NCBI GenBank assembly: GCA_965221405.1
Contig: CBDCSE010000001.1
Location: 1,178,001 to 1,242,000, forward strand
Direction: 5' to 3'
Length of the DNA: 64,000 nucleotides
From: JAPOUP01 sp965221405
GTDB taxonomy: Bacteria > Pseudomonadota > Alphaproteobacteria > Rhodobacterales > Rhodobacteraceae
Shown here: positions 16,838 through 26,165 of the stretch, in pieces
Layout of the letters: every line of letters starts with the position of its first letter
Numbering within the stretch: position 1 is the stretch's first letter
Notes under the pieces: generated by a model
The model's database searches: none
The model's input: the letters and a program-made list of their open reading frames with translations, nothing else
Told to the model about the DNA's origin: nothing
Position numbers and translations under genes: made by a program

Positions 16838-18678
16838 CGGAAATGTACATAACGACGTTCTACTCCTTCAAGGGTGGTGTCGGCCGCACAATGGCCCTGG
16901 TGAACACCGCCGTCACCCTCGCGCTTCGCGGACGGCGCGTTCTTGTCGTGGATTTTGACGTTGAGGCACCTGGACTGGACACATTTGACGTGCTCCGACC
17001 GCGAGACGAAGTTCCTGGACTCATCAACTTTGTTGCTGAGTACCTGAAGTCCGGCGAGGCTCCAGACGTTGCTGGTTACGTCGGAGACTGTCCCGATATT
17101 GGACAGGTGGGTGGAAAGCTATGGATCATGCCGTCTGGAAGAAGCGACACCTACGCCGCAACATTGGGTCAAATCGATTGGGTGGACTTGTATGAGAGCC
17201 GTGACGGGTATGTGCTGTTCGAAGACCTGAGAAGGCAATGGTCGAACGCCCTTAAACCGGATTACGTCTTGATAGACTCTCGCACCGGTCACACGGATTC
17301 GAGTGGGATTTGTACACGACAACTTCCCGACTCCGTAGTCATTCTGTTTTTCCCAAATGAGCAGAACCTACGGGGTCTAACGCAAGTTGTCCGTGACATT
17401 CGGGCGGAGGCGGATGAACCCCGGGTCAGGAATATTGCGCTACACTTCGTGATGTCCAACGTGCCAGATCTAGACGACGAGGATCTGATCCTGAAGGACA
17501 AGATATCGGCGTTTAAGCTACAGCTTGGTTTCCAGCAGGATCCCATGGTCGTGCACCGCTACGACTCTCTCGCTCTCCTCAACCAAGTGGTATTCTCGAA
17601 GGATCGTCCCAGAAGCCGTCTTGCGCACGAGTACAGTAACATTGTTCGGGAAATTTCAACGCGAAACCGGAACGATCGCGACGGCGCACTCGAGTATATC
17701 CAGAGGGCAGGAGAGCGCGGACGGTGGCTGGAAGACGACTCGATACTCACGCGAGACGATAGACTGGATAAAATTGAAAAAAGTCACCAAGACGATGGAG
17801 AAGTCCTGTTTCGCCTCGCCAAGCTCAGAGAAGCCGATCGCCAACCTGAACTTGCGGCACAGCTGATCAATCAAGCGATACACTGTGGATACGATCGACC
17901 AGAGGCGCATTTGAGGCGCTCGCGATTCCGTGCGGACAACGGTGAACCGGACGGTGCGGAAGAAGATGCTTGGCGTGTACTGGAATCAAGTCAAATCGCT
18001 CCTCCGATGGTACGCGAGGCCGTCGGGATTCTTGCGGGGCTGGGAAAGCGTGAGCCAGAAAGGTTCCTAAAATCGAATGCGGTGACCTCTCTAGACCTTA
18101 ATGGAAAGTTCTGGCTTGCTGGTACGTTCAACCGATCTCGTGACGATCTGTCGATTGCGGTGGCATTGTGGGAGCCGATTGTTGCTTTGTCCAACCTTCG
18201 GCCCGAAATGCGCTCAAGAAGCAGACATTGTCTTGGGTTGTCATACATGGGCCTTGGTCAATGTGCCGAAGCTGCGAAACTCTTTCGCGAAGCCAACTGC
18301 GATGTTGCAAAGATGGAGATCATCGAGACCTTCAACTACGGTATGGCCCGTTGGGGTATAGACGGAATGATTGATCGGAAGATATTCGAGCGAGTGGTGG
18401 AGATCGATCAATCGGGAGAAGTGAACGAAAAGACCGCAAACTATTTGCAGTGCATGGCAATTGCCTACTGGGCAACGGGGGAAATTGATGTGGCTGTAGA
18501 CCGCGCAAACCGATCGAAGCGATTACTTGCCGCCAATCGGCGACGACCGGAGTTCAGCTGCTGGCGGTATCTTGAGGTCAGCTTCAGTGAGTTCGAGGGC
18601 GATCTGGATGAGATACGAGAAATGATCGAAAAGGACGAAATTCGAATTCCGAGGTTCGTGGTTGAGGCTGGGGTGTAG
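16834..18678 (+). CDS. KGGVGR-type MinD/ParA-like ATPase with helical repeat C-terminus
   Basis: 614 aa, start GTG 16834 (overlap GTGA with the antitoxin) or ATG 16843. FYSFKGGVGRTMAL (residues 9-22) is the deviant Walker A of the SIMIBI class, with Arg where ParA/MinD have Lys; VLVVDFDVEAPGLD (about 36-49) and YVLIDSRTG (about 145) are the switch motifs. From about 310 on come paired helices of TPR type (for example LFRLAKLREADRQPELAAQLINQAI, HCLGLSYMGLGQCAEAAKLFREA). ATPases with this KGGVGR variant are often found in conflict-type operons with TPR parts; here it is the last gene after an MqsRA-like pair. Codon use is AT-richer than the flanks, fitting transfer. Its exact role is unknown. 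Confidence 0.8.
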   Translation: MTEMYITTFYSFKGGVGRTMALVNTAVTLALRGRRVLVVDFDVEAPGLDTFDVLRPRDEVPGLINFVAEYLKSGEAPDVAGYVGDCPDIGQVGGKLWIMPSGRSDTYAATLGQIDWVDLYESRDGYVLFEDLRRQWSNALKPDYVLIDSRTGHTDSSGICTRQLPDSVVILFFPNEQNLRGLTQVVRDIRAEADEPRVRNIALHFVMSNVPDLDDEDLILKDKISAFKLQLGFQQDPMVVHRYDSLALLNQVVFSKDRPRSRLAHEYSNIVREISTRNRNDRDGALEYIQRAGERGRWLEDDSILTRDDRLDKIEKSHQDDGEVLFRLAKLREADRQPELAAQLINQAIHCGYDRPEAHLRRSRFRADNGEPDGAEEDAWRVLESSQIAPPMVREAVGILAGLGKREPERFLKSNAVTSLDLNGKFWLAGTFNRSRDDLSIAVALWEPIVALSNLRPEMRSRSRHCLGLSYMGLGQCAEAAKLFREANCDVAKMEIIETFNYGMARWGIDGMIDRKIFERVVEIDQSGEVNEKTANYLQCMAIAYWATGEIDVAVDRANRSKRLLAANRRRPEFSCWRYLEVSFSEFEGDLDEIREMIEKDEIRIPRFVVEAGV

Positions 18679-19355
18679 TTCAAAATTTGGGACACCCACT
18701 CGTTTGTCGCCGCGCGGGCGTAAGGGCCCGGATACCGGCGAGTGCCAGGTCGGGTCATTGTCGGTAACCTGGCCCTGCGTATCGCGGCGGGAGTCTCATG
18801 GCAGGCAGCCGGCTACGGTCCATCAAATTCTTGCGGGTCGATCGAACCTACCGGCAAACGGAGCCCACCCTGAAACGGAGAAACCGAAACGCGGAGAAAA
18901 TATCGCCGAAGCCCAAAGGGGCGCGATTGGAAAGATTTTGACGTTGTCATGGTGTCGACACGGCCTTGATCATTCCGACTGTCTCGGGAGGCGGTTCATC
19001 GGATGTATAGATCTCGGCCGGCCCGGCCGCGCCGGTTTCGAGGTTCCGTCCTTGTGTCTGCCGACGGCCACCTCTCCCACCCCGGCGCATCGGCCTGAGG
19101 TGGTTTTCGCGATCGGATAACAGGGTACCTGACCGGGATCCGCTGCGGGTCCCCCGCATACTGGCTACCCCGAGGCGGTTTCGGTCATCCCCCATCCGAC
19201 GAATGCAGGAATGAATCGATTCGCGCCGCAATATCAGGCTACATTCAAGTCAACGGCGGACAGGGCTTGAAACCCGCTTCGCGCGACCCGAGATAACCCC
19301 CGCAACCGACTCGGGCGCGGGCGGGCACAACACCAAATCACTGTAGGAGAGGCCG
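18679..19355. other. Intergenic region, no gene recognised
   Basis: About 677 bp after the ATPase operon. Overlapping open frames exist on both strands, but none has family resemblance, a convincing ribosome-binding site or coupling to a neighbour. It marks the return to host-like genes at the nitroreductase. Confidence 0.5.
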
Positions 19356-19931
19356 ATGCCCGAATCCAATCCCGAAGCCCTGGATTTCCTGCTTTCCCGC
19401 CGGTCCCGGCCGGCGAAAACGCTCGGAGGCCCCACACCCGACCGCGATACACTGCGCACGATTCTCACGGCCGCGGCCCGAAGCCCAGACCATGGAGCCT
19501 TAGAGCCCTGGCGATTCATTGTTCTAGGCCCCAAATCCCTCAGGCGCCTCGCCAAACTTGCCGGAGACCGTGCGCCCAGTCTTGGCATCGAAACCGAAAG
19601 AATCGAGAAAGGCGTCAGGCAGTTCTCTAACGCGGAGCTCGCTATTGCGGTGATTGCCAGCCCCAAACCTTCCGCAAACATTCCCGAGATCGAGCAGACC
19701 TACTCCGCGGGTGCTGTCTGTCTGGCACTGCTGAACGCGGCTCTTGCCTCAGGCTGGGGTGCCAACTGGGTGACGGGATGGGCGTCCCACGACCGCGAAT
19801 TCATGGCGCAGGGGCTGAATCTCGCGCGTCACGAATCCATCGCCGGCTTCATCCATATCGGCACGGAGACCGCCACTCCGGCCGAACGGCCGCGCCCTGA
19901 CATCACAAGAATCACTGAATGGCGTGACTGA
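19356..19931 (+). CDS. Nitroreductase family protein (YdjA-like)
   Basis: 191 aa. The FMN-binding motif SRRSRPAKTLGG is near residues 13-25, with AARSPDHGALEPWRFIVLG near 41-59, the pattern of the YdjA subgroup of small nitroreductases, and GWGANWVTGW plus a C-terminal GFIHIGT strand. The family forms homodimers with FMN at the interface and uses NAD(P)H to reduce nitro or quinone compounds; the physiological substrate is unknown. AGGAGAGG precedes the ATG. Its stop shares one base with the start of the next gene (TGATG). Confidence 0.9.
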   Translation: MPESNPEALDFLLSRRSRPAKTLGGPTPDRDTLRTILTAAARSPDHGALEPWRFIVLGPKSLRRLAKLAGDRAPSLGIETERIEKGVRQFSNAELAIAVIASPKPSANIPEIEQTYSAGAVCLALLNAALASGWGANWVTGWASHDREFMAQGLNLARHESIAGFIHIGTETATPAERPRPDITRITEWRD

Positions 19932-20653
19932 TGGATTTACTTCGGGAAGTCTCCCGAGCCCTGGCCTTGGCGCTGCGCCAGATCACCGACAAGCGCTTGT
20001 TTGGCATACTGTTGCTGGCATTGGCAATCGCTGCTACGGCAACCGGCCCGTTTCTGCTGATGGTTGCCGCGCTATTCGGCTTCCTCGATCTAATCCTTCC
20101 CAACAGCTTGACGCTTCCCCTGCTGGGGCGCGTCGATTTTCCCGGCATGTTCTCCGACGGGATTTTCAGCGGAACGGCGTGGCTGTTCTGGACCTATCTC
20201 ATTTCACCGCTGACGGTCGCCATAGTCGGAGCACTGCTTGATCCCATCGTGGCTGCTGTGGAAGACCGCCATTACCCGAACCTGCCGCGGGTGCGGCACC
20301 GTGGCCTGTTTGCGACATTTGGATATGCCATTCGCTTTCTGTTTCTGATGCTTGGCATCAGTCTCGTCGCATGGATCGTCGCATGGCTGACACCAGTTCC
20401 CGCCAGCGTCGTTTTCGTATTGGCCAGCGGTTATCTGATCGCACGCGAATACTTCGAGACCGTCGCGGTCAGGCGGATCTCTGACAGAAACGCCAAACGT
20501 GCGGTCCACACCCATCTTCCCACCGTCTGGCTCGTCGGCTGTCTGGTCGCGCTCGCGCTCAATATACCCGTTGTCAACCTGATAGCACCGATTGTCGGTG
20601 TGGCGGCGTTCACCCACCTGTTTCATTGGCTTCAGCACAGTCGAGCCGATTGA
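19931..20653 (+). CDS. EI24/CysZ-like integral membrane protein
   Basis: 240 aa with about four to five hydrophobic segments (near 25-55, 80-105, 135-160, 165-180, 198-230) and the EI24 pattern LDPIVAAVEDRHYP, typical of alphaproteobacterial EI24 domain proteins. CysZ members are sulfate channels, but most EI24 proteins in this class are uncharacterised. It is coupled to the nitroreductase by TGATG. Its 3' end overlaps the convergent DUF1467 gene by 44 bp, unusual enough that read-through or antisense effects between the two are possible. Confidence 0.85.
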   Translation: MDLLREVSRALALALRQITDKRLFGILLLALAIAATATGPFLLMVAALFGFLDLILPNSLTLPLLGRVDFPGMFSDGIFSGTAWLFWTYLISPLTVAIVGALLDPIVAAVEDRHYPNLPRVRHRGLFATFGYAIRFLFLMLGISLVAWIVAWLTPVPASVVFVLASGYLIAREYFETVAVRRISDRNAKRAVHTHLPTVWLVGCLVALALNIPVVNLIAPIVGVAAFTHLFHWLQHSRAD

Positions 20654-20903
20654 ACCAGTCAATGTCACAGAGAGTCACCGCGCCGGAAACGATGATACCG
20701 GAGATGATGACCCAGAAAAATACCGCCATAACCGTCACGACTTTCAACCTGCGGCCGAGATCCAGCTCCGCAGGTGCACCGGGCTGGGTTCCGGGAACGA
20801 CCTTTCCCAGATCACCCTGCGTCGTAAGTCGCAGCGGCAAAACCACGAACAGCACCACAAACCAGATGACCGCCAGAAGAACCAGAGCGCCGGTGATACC
20901 CAT
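20610..20903 (-). CDS. DUF1467 family membrane protein
   Basis: 97 aa with two membrane helices (about 4-26 and 54-80) and the family segment LPLRLTTQGDLGKVVPGTQPGAPA between them. DUF1467 proteins are short, conserved in alphaproteobacteria, and commonly sit directly after methylmalonyl-CoA epimerase, as here (TGATG coupling at 20903). Function is unknown. The last 44 bp overlap the EI24 gene on the other strand. Confidence 0.88.
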   Translation of the reverse strand: MGITGALVLLAVIWFVVLFVVLPLRLTTQGDLGKVVPGTQPGAPAELDLGRRLKVVTVMAVFFWVIISGIIVSGAVTLCDIDWFNRLDCAEANETGG

Positions 20904-21307
20904 CAGACCTGCTCAAGCTCGATCAGGCATCCGTTGAAATCCTTGGGGTGGAGAAACAGCACGGGCTTTCCATGGGCTCCGGTTCTGGGCTCTCCGGAGC
21001 CCAGAATCCGGGCACCGGCCGCCCGCATCCTGTCCCTGGCCTGGATGATGTTCTCCACCTCATAACATAGGTGATGCATTCCTCCCGACGGATTCCTGTC
21101 GAGGAATCCCTGAATCGGCGACATCGCTCCAAGCGGGCTCATCAACTCTATCCTGGTGTTCGGCAGCTCAGCGAACGCGACCGTCACTCCATGATCAGGC
21201 TGGTCCTGCGGTTCGCTGACCACGGCGCCCATAGAATCGCGGTAAAGCGCCACCGCGGTGGAAAGATCAGGTACGGCGACCGCAACATGGTTAAGTCGTC
21301 CAATCAT
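20903..21307 (-). CDS. mce: Methylmalonyl-CoA epimerase
   Basis: 134 aa from ATG 21307; the frame extends upstream into the aspS end, but only this start gives the VOC-fold N-terminus MIGRLNHVAVAVPDL. Metal and substrate residues of the family are visible: the first His in NHVAVAV, HHLCYEV in the middle and the C-terminal IELEQV Glu. It interconverts the D and L forms of methylmalonyl-CoA, linking propionyl-CoA carboxylase (32725-37520) to the mutase (29823-31970). It lies downstream of aspS on the same strand. Confidence 0.92.
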   Translation of the reverse strand: MIGRLNHVAVAVPDLSTAVALYRDSMGAVVSEPQDQPDHGVTVAFAELPNTRIELMSPLGAMSPIQGFLDRNPSGGMHHLCYEVENIIQARDRMRAAGARILGSGEPRTGAHGKPVLFLHPKDFNGCLIELEQV

Positions 21308-21410
21308 GGCGAAAACCTTTCCCGGCTTCTCTTCCATTCGCCTGCGCCGACAGGAAACCGGCGTCCCGGACGGTTTGCGGATCAGGCCCGGCCATGAAAC
21401 CGCTCCCGAT

Positions 21411-23189
21411 CTATCCGTCTTCCGCAAGAACCCGGAGACCCAGTTCCATCAGCTGCGCACCTGTGGGTTCACTCGGAGCCCCCATCATGAGATCCTCACC
21501 GCGCTGGTTCATCGGAAACAGCATGACTTCACGGATGTTCGCCTCGTCGGCCAGTAGCATGACAATCCTGTCAATTCCCGCGGCGCAGCCTCCGTGTGGC
21601 GGCGCCCCATAACTGAATGCGTTGACAAGACCACCGAAACGCCGCCTGACTTCCTCCTCGCCGTAACCGGCGATCTCGAATACACGGAACATGATGTCCG
21701 GTCTGTGATTCCGGATGGCGCCGCTCACCAGCTCGTAGCCATTGCAGCTGAGGTCATACTGGTAGCCGGTGACGGATAATGGCTCCCGCTCCAATGCAGG
21801 CAATCCATCGCGCGGCATCGAGAACGGGTTGTGGTCGAAATCGATCCTGCCGGTTTCTCCATCCTTCCTGAAGATCGGGAAATCGACGATCCATGCGAAA
21901 GCGAATCTGTCGCGTTCGGTCAGTTCAAGTTCCTCGCCGATCACCACACGCGCCTTCGCCGCGACGCTCGTGAACGCATCTGGCCGACCACCCAGAAAAA
22001 ATGCGGCGTCTCCGGTACCCAGACCAAGCTGGATGCGGATCGCCTCCGTTCGCTCGGGCCCGATATTCTTTGCCAGCGGCCCGGCCGCCTCCATACCCGC
22101 CGCGCCCTCACGCCAGAATATATACCCCATTCCCGGCAAGCCTTCCTTCTGGGCAAAGGCGTTCATCCGGTCACAGAACTTACGGGAACCGCCACCCGGT
22201 GCCGGGATGGCTCGAACCTCTGCGCCCTCCTGCTCCAGAAGCCTCGCGAAGATCGCGAATCCCGATCCCCGGAAATGCTCCGAGACCGTCTGGATCACGA
22301 TTGGATTGCGCAGATCGGGTTTGTCGGTTCCGTATTTGCGCATGCATTCATCATAGGGAATCTGCGGCCATTCAGCATCTACCCTGCGCCCGCCACCGAA
22401 CTCCTCGAACACACCCGCGAGAACCGGCTGGATCGTGTCGAACACATCCTGCTGGGTCACGAAGGACATTTCCAGATCGAGCTGGTAAAAGTCCGTTGGC
22501 GATCGGTCGGAGCGGGGATCCTCATCGCGGAAACAGGGCGCGACCTGGAAATACCTGTCGTATCCGGCGACCATCATCAGCTGTTTGAACAGCTGGGGTG
22601 CCTGAGGCAGCGCGTAAAAGCGGCCCGGCTGCAGGCGGGACGGCACAAGGAAGTCCCTCGCACCTTCCGGTGACGAGGCAGTGATGATCGGTGTCTGGTA
22701 TTCCCGGAACCCTATGTTCCACATCCGCCGCCGGATCGAGGCCACGACATCCGATCTGAGCTTAATGTTACGCTGCATGACCTCACGGCGCAGATCCAGA
22801 AACCGGTAACGAAGACGTGTTTCCTCGGGGTATTCCTGATCTCCGAATACCATCAGCGGAAGGTCCCCGGCCGCGCCGAGAACCTCCATATCGCGGATGA
22901 ACACCTCCACCTCGCCGGTCGGGATTTTCGGATTGGTCAGGTCAGGGCTACGTTCCCTGACCGTTCCATCCACGCGGATGCACCACTCGCTGCGTAGCTT
23001 CTCAACCTCAGCGAAAGCCGCGCTGTCGGGGTCGCAAAGCAACTGGGTCATACCGTAGTGATCACGCAGATCAATGAACAGAACGCCACCATGGTCCCGT
23101 ATGCGATGCACCCATCCTGACAGGCGGACGTCCTCGCCCACATTCCGTCTGCGGAGATCGGCGCATGTATGGCTGCGATATGCATGCAT
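21411..23189 (-). CDS. aspS: Aspartyl-tRNA synthetase (class II)
   Basis: 592 aa, the length of the bacterial type. It starts MHAYRSHTCADL with the OB-fold anticodon domain (VRLSGWVHRIRDHGGVLFIDLRDHYG, about 20-48). Class II motifs follow: motif 2 in QVAPCFRDEDPRSDRSPTDFYQLDLEMSF (about 210-240) and motif 3 in GGCAAGIDRIVML near the end, with the bacterial GAD insertion domain between. It charges tRNA-Asp; many alphaproteobacterial forms also charge tRNA-Asn. mce and the DUF1467 gene follow on the same strand about 100 bp on. Confidence 0.97.
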   Translation of the reverse strand: MHAYRSHTCADLRRRNVGEDVRLSGWVHRIRDHGGVLFIDLRDHYGMTQLLCDPDSAAFAEVEKLRSEWCIRVDGTVRERSPDLTNPKIPTGEVEVFIRDMEVLGAAGDLPLMVFGDQEYPEETRLRYRFLDLRREVMQRNIKLRSDVVASIRRRMWNIGFREYQTPIITASSPEGARDFLVPSRLQPGRFYALPQAPQLFKQLMMVAGYDRYFQVAPCFRDEDPRSDRSPTDFYQLDLEMSFVTQQDVFDTIQPVLAGVFEEFGGGRRVDAEWPQIPYDECMRKYGTDKPDLRNPIVIQTVSEHFRGSGFAIFARLLEQEGAEVRAIPAPGGGSRKFCDRMNAFAQKEGLPGMGYIFWREGAAGMEAAGPLAKNIGPERTEAIRIQLGLGTGDAAFFLGGRPDAFTSVAAKARVVIGEELELTERDRFAFAWIVDFPIFRKDGETGRIDFDHNPFSMPRDGLPALEREPLSVTGYQYDLSCNGYELVSGAIRNHRPDIMFRVFEIAGYGEEEVRRRFGGLVNAFSYGAPPHGGCAAGIDRIVMLLADEANIREVMLFPMNQRGEDLMMGAPSEPTGAQLMELGLRVLAEDG

Positions 23190-23427
23190 CTACAGGTTCC
23201 TCCCGGGATGGATTCAAAGTCCCGGCGATACACATCACCGGTTTCGTTGTGTCAAGTGAGATCCGCCGTCCGGTGAGCCGGGGTTGCCGTCTTCTCGTCT
23301 TCTCGCGCGAATCTGGACAGCATGCGTTCAGTTTGGCAAACTCCGGGCGATTTTGCCACCTGTTTGGTCCGCAACCGTGCGCCGCGAGCGTGGGGGTCAC
23401 CAAGACGGGTCGAGGGAGAACGGTATT

Positions 23428-24639
23428 ATGTGGGAAAGGCTGTTTGACCGTATGCTGCGGGTCATCATGCAAAAGGGCAGTTTTGAGGTGACCATGCCGA
23501 GCGGTGTCAGACGCTCATACGGCGATGGTTCCGGAGCAACCGTCAGGGCCCGTATCCATGATACCGCGACTCTGCGGAAGATCCTTATAAGCCCGGAGCT
23601 TGGCCTTGGCGAAGCCTACATGGACGGTGATCTGAGCATTGAGGACGACGACCTACGCGGGCTCCTTGCGGTCATCGTGACGAATTTGGGTAAGGATCAT
23701 TCCACCGGGTGGCAGAAGTTCCTGGCAAACTGGAGGAAGTTCAAGCGCAGGGCCCTTCAGTACAACCCGGTGGGAACGGCCCAACGTAATGTCGCGCATC
23801 ACTATGACCTGTCGGGAGACCTGTACAACCTGTTTCTGGACCCCGACAGGCAATATTCCTGTGCCTATTTCCAGACTCCAGGCGACAGCCTTGAGGACGC
23901 CCAGAAAGGGAAAAAAACGCATATCGCCTCCAAACTCCTGATCGAGCCGGGAATGCGGGTCCTGGATATAGGATGCGGCTGGGGAGGGATGGGCCTGACG
24001 CTCGCCCGGGACTTTGGCGCCCGGGTGGTCGGCGTAACCCTTTCAGAGGAGCAGCACAGGGTTGCCCAATCCCGCGCGGAAGCCGAAAGCCTCTCGGACA
24101 TGGTCGAGTTCCGCCTAATGGATTACCGGAACGTTAACGAGACTTTCGACCGCATCGTGAGCGTGGGCATGTTCGAACATGTCGGCGCACCCCATTATGA
24201 CGAGTATTTCCACCATGTCCGGGACAGGATGACCGAGGATGGCATCGCGCTGATACACTCGATCGGGCGGTCGACTCCACCGGGCACGACAAGTCCCTGG
24301 ATCCTCAGGTACATTTTTCCCGGAGGTTACATTCCCTCGATTTCCGAGGTGATGCAGGCAGTGGAGAACCAGAACCTGTGGCCCACCGACATCGAGATCT
24401 GGCGCCTGCATTACGCCGAGACACTCCGCCACTGGCACGAACGGTTCATGGCGAATATCGAACAGGTCAAGTCCCTTTATGACGAGCGGTTCTGCCGCAT
24501 GTGGCGGTTTTACCTCGCCGCGGCGGAGATGACGTTCCGTCACAATCGACAGTTCGTATTCCAGTTACAGCTCGCGCGCAGACAGGATGCGGTTCCGCTT
24601 ACCCGGGACTATCTCTACGGCATGAACCGGCAGACGTGA
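23428..24639 (+). CDS. cfa: Cyclopropane-fatty-acyl-phospholipid synthase family methyltransferase
   Basis: 403 aa from ATG 23428, preceded by GAGGGAGAA; the frame is open upstream without similarity. The N-terminal region (PSGVRRSYGDG) is followed by NVAHHYDLSGDLYNLFLD (about 130-148), the CFA hallmark, then the SAM-binding motif VLDIGCGWGGMG (about 175-186) and MFEHVGAPHYDEYF with the bicarbonate/active-site Glu. C-terminal WRFYLAAAEMTFRHNRQFVFQLQL is also diagnostic. It methylenates double bonds of membrane phospholipid acyl chains, a membrane-stress adaptation. Confidence 0.95.
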   Translation: MWERLFDRMLRVIMQKGSFEVTMPSGVRRSYGDGSGATVRARIHDTATLRKILISPELGLGEAYMDGDLSIEDDDLRGLLAVIVTNLGKDHSTGWQKFLANWRKFKRRALQYNPVGTAQRNVAHHYDLSGDLYNLFLDPDRQYSCAYFQTPGDSLEDAQKGKKTHIASKLLIEPGMRVLDIGCGWGGMGLTLARDFGARVVGVTLSEEQHRVAQSRAEAESLSDMVEFRLMDYRNVNETFDRIVSVGMFEHVGAPHYDEYFHHVRDRMTEDGIALIHSIGRSTPPGTTSPWILRYIFPGGYIPSISEVMQAVENQNLWPTDIEIWRLHYAETLRHWHERFMANIEQVKSLYDERFCRMWRFYLAAAEMTFRHNRQFVFQLQLARRQDAVPLTRDYLYGMNRQT

Positions 24640-24738
24640 CGGGTCAAGGCATTGCCAGCATCCATGTTCCGGAGACGCATTCCGACGGCGGTTATCTCTG
24701 CCCAACCCATTCCGGGCGCCATCACCCGTCGACGCACG

Positions 24739-25419
24739 TCATGCAGCGCCCTTTCGGATCTCCTCCCAGGCCCGGTTCAGGTCGGCCAGCCTCTTTCCCG
24801 CGAGCTTCACCGCTTCCTCGGGTAGACCACGCGCCGTGAGAGCGTCGGGATGGGTCTCCCGAACCTGGGACTGCCAGACCTTCCGGATCTCATCGAGAGG
24901 CATTTCGGGGGCAACGCCCAGAACATCGTAGGGATCGGCGTCGGCACCCATCACGAATCGCGCGCGCATCTGGCGGAACCGCCGTCCGTCCAACTCGAAT
25001 ATCCGGGCCACATGGGTAAGGAACCCTTCTTCGTTCGGATGGTAATCGCCATCCGCGACCGCTATGTGGAAGAGGCCTTCCATGAGGTCGTCGAGAACCC
25101 GGGAGCCGGGACGGAACATCCTCCTGATCCGCGTGGCGTATGCGTCGAAGCCGGCGACATCCTGACGGGCGAGGTCAAACACACGGGCAGCCTGTACCTC
25201 GTCCTCCGGCGCAATGTGAAAGACCTCGCGAAACGCGGTCACTTCATCGCGCGTTACGCGCCCATCCGCCTTGGCCATCTTTGCCCCGAGGGCGATGACC
25301 GCTATGGTAAAAGCGACCGAGCGCTCCGGTGGACCGCGCAGACGATCGAAAACAGCGCTGAGGCTTTCGCCAGCTGCAAGCGAGGAAATGACCTCGGCAA
25401 TACGGCTCCAGATCGACAT
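24739..25419 (-). CDS. DjlA-like co-chaperone: TerB-like domain plus J domain
   Basis: 226 aa. Residues about 35-160 form a TerB/DjlA-type helical domain (ALGAKMAKADGRVTRDEVTAFREVF and FHIAVADGDYHPNEEGFL), and residues about 165-226 a DnaJ domain, ADPYDVLGVAPEMPLDEIRKVW with the catalytic ETHPDAL loop. J domains activate DnaK-type ATPases. There is no N-terminal membrane helix as in E. coli DjlA, so it is probably soluble or peripheral. It converges on cfa, with 99 bp between. Confidence 0.9.
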   Translation of the reverse strand: MSIWSRIAEVISSLAAGESLSAVFDRLRGPPERSVAFTIAVIALGAKMAKADGRVTRDEVTAFREVFHIAPEDEVQAARVFDLARQDVAGFDAYATRIRRMFRPGSRVLDDLMEGLFHIAVADGDYHPNEEGFLTHVARIFELDGRRFRQMRARFVMGADADPYDVLGVAPEMPLDEIRKVWQSQVRETHPDALTARGLPEEAVKLAGKRLADLNRAWEEIRKGAA

Positions 25420-26165
25420 GGCAGGACATTAGCCCGGATCTCGGCAAATGTCGCCCGGAATCATGGTGGCCAGGTGGATTCCGGAAATCAGGCCCATGCC
25501 CCTGCGATTGAGTCAGTCTCAACAGTGGATGACCGACACGTTCCAAAGCGTTATGCGGAGTTTCACGAGAGCTTCCTGCAGATTCGCGGAACTGGTCGTG
25601 CTGCCAAACTTATGCAGTCATCGCGATCCGGGTCCATTCCGATCAGCTCGAAAGCCCTTGCCTGCATCTCGGTCGGCTCGGTGGCCATCCGGAACCTGCT
25701 GTCGGATCCGGCGTGTTGACAATGCACTGCGATTCCGTGTCTTCTGGAGGATGTACATCATGTTCGACAACTCGACACCTCCGTCCAGAAAACCTGCCTC
25801 GGGCCTCAAGGCGCCTTTGACGACGCGGATCGTCGGCGCACTCCACAGGCTGAGGAACGACCCTGAACGGCATTTGAGGACATGCTCACCAGATCAGGCA
25901 TTCAGAGCCATCAAATTACCCCATGCTTCATTCTGTCGGCGACGAAAGTCCATTTCGGCCACCCAGACACTGATGATGCGAGCGCACTCCAACCGATGGC
26001 CTTGATCGCTCGACGACATGTCCCCCGAAAGGAATCCTCGAAACGTCACCATGTCCATCCCCAGCTCACTTCTGACGCATATGCCCTTGACCACGCAATC
26101 AATCTTGCGCAGTCTCCTCAGACCCTAAGGCATTTCACTCCCTGTCACAGGTCAGGAGGTCTGCG
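25420..26165 (+). other. Intergenic region, mostly without genes
   Basis: 746 bp between the DjlA-like gene and the AT-rich cassette. Apart from the small ORF at 25760-26005 (separate entry) no frame has supporting evidence. Sequence composition shifts to lower GC toward its right end, which suggests that the boundary of the acquired cassette lies here. Confidence 0.45.
25760..26005 (+). CDS. Possible 81-aa ORF, unknown
   Basis: ATG 25760 (or 25751) follows TCTGGAGGATG, a strong ribosome-binding site. The N-terminal half (LKAPLTTRIVGALHRLRNDPERHL) looks like a normal amphipathic helix, but the C-terminal half is Arg/Ser-rich and could be read-through after a frameshift. No family recognised. 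It might be an old gene's N-terminus now out of frame. Confidence 0.35.
   Translation: MFDNSTPPSRKPASGLKAPLTTRIVGALHRLRNDPERHLRTCSPDQAFRAIKLPHASFCRRRKSISATQTLMMRAHSNRWP

Noticed and set aside
18947..19231. 94-aa minus-strand frame after the ATPase operon
   Set aside because: Arg/Gly-rich, no ribosome-binding site and no coupling to a neighbour.
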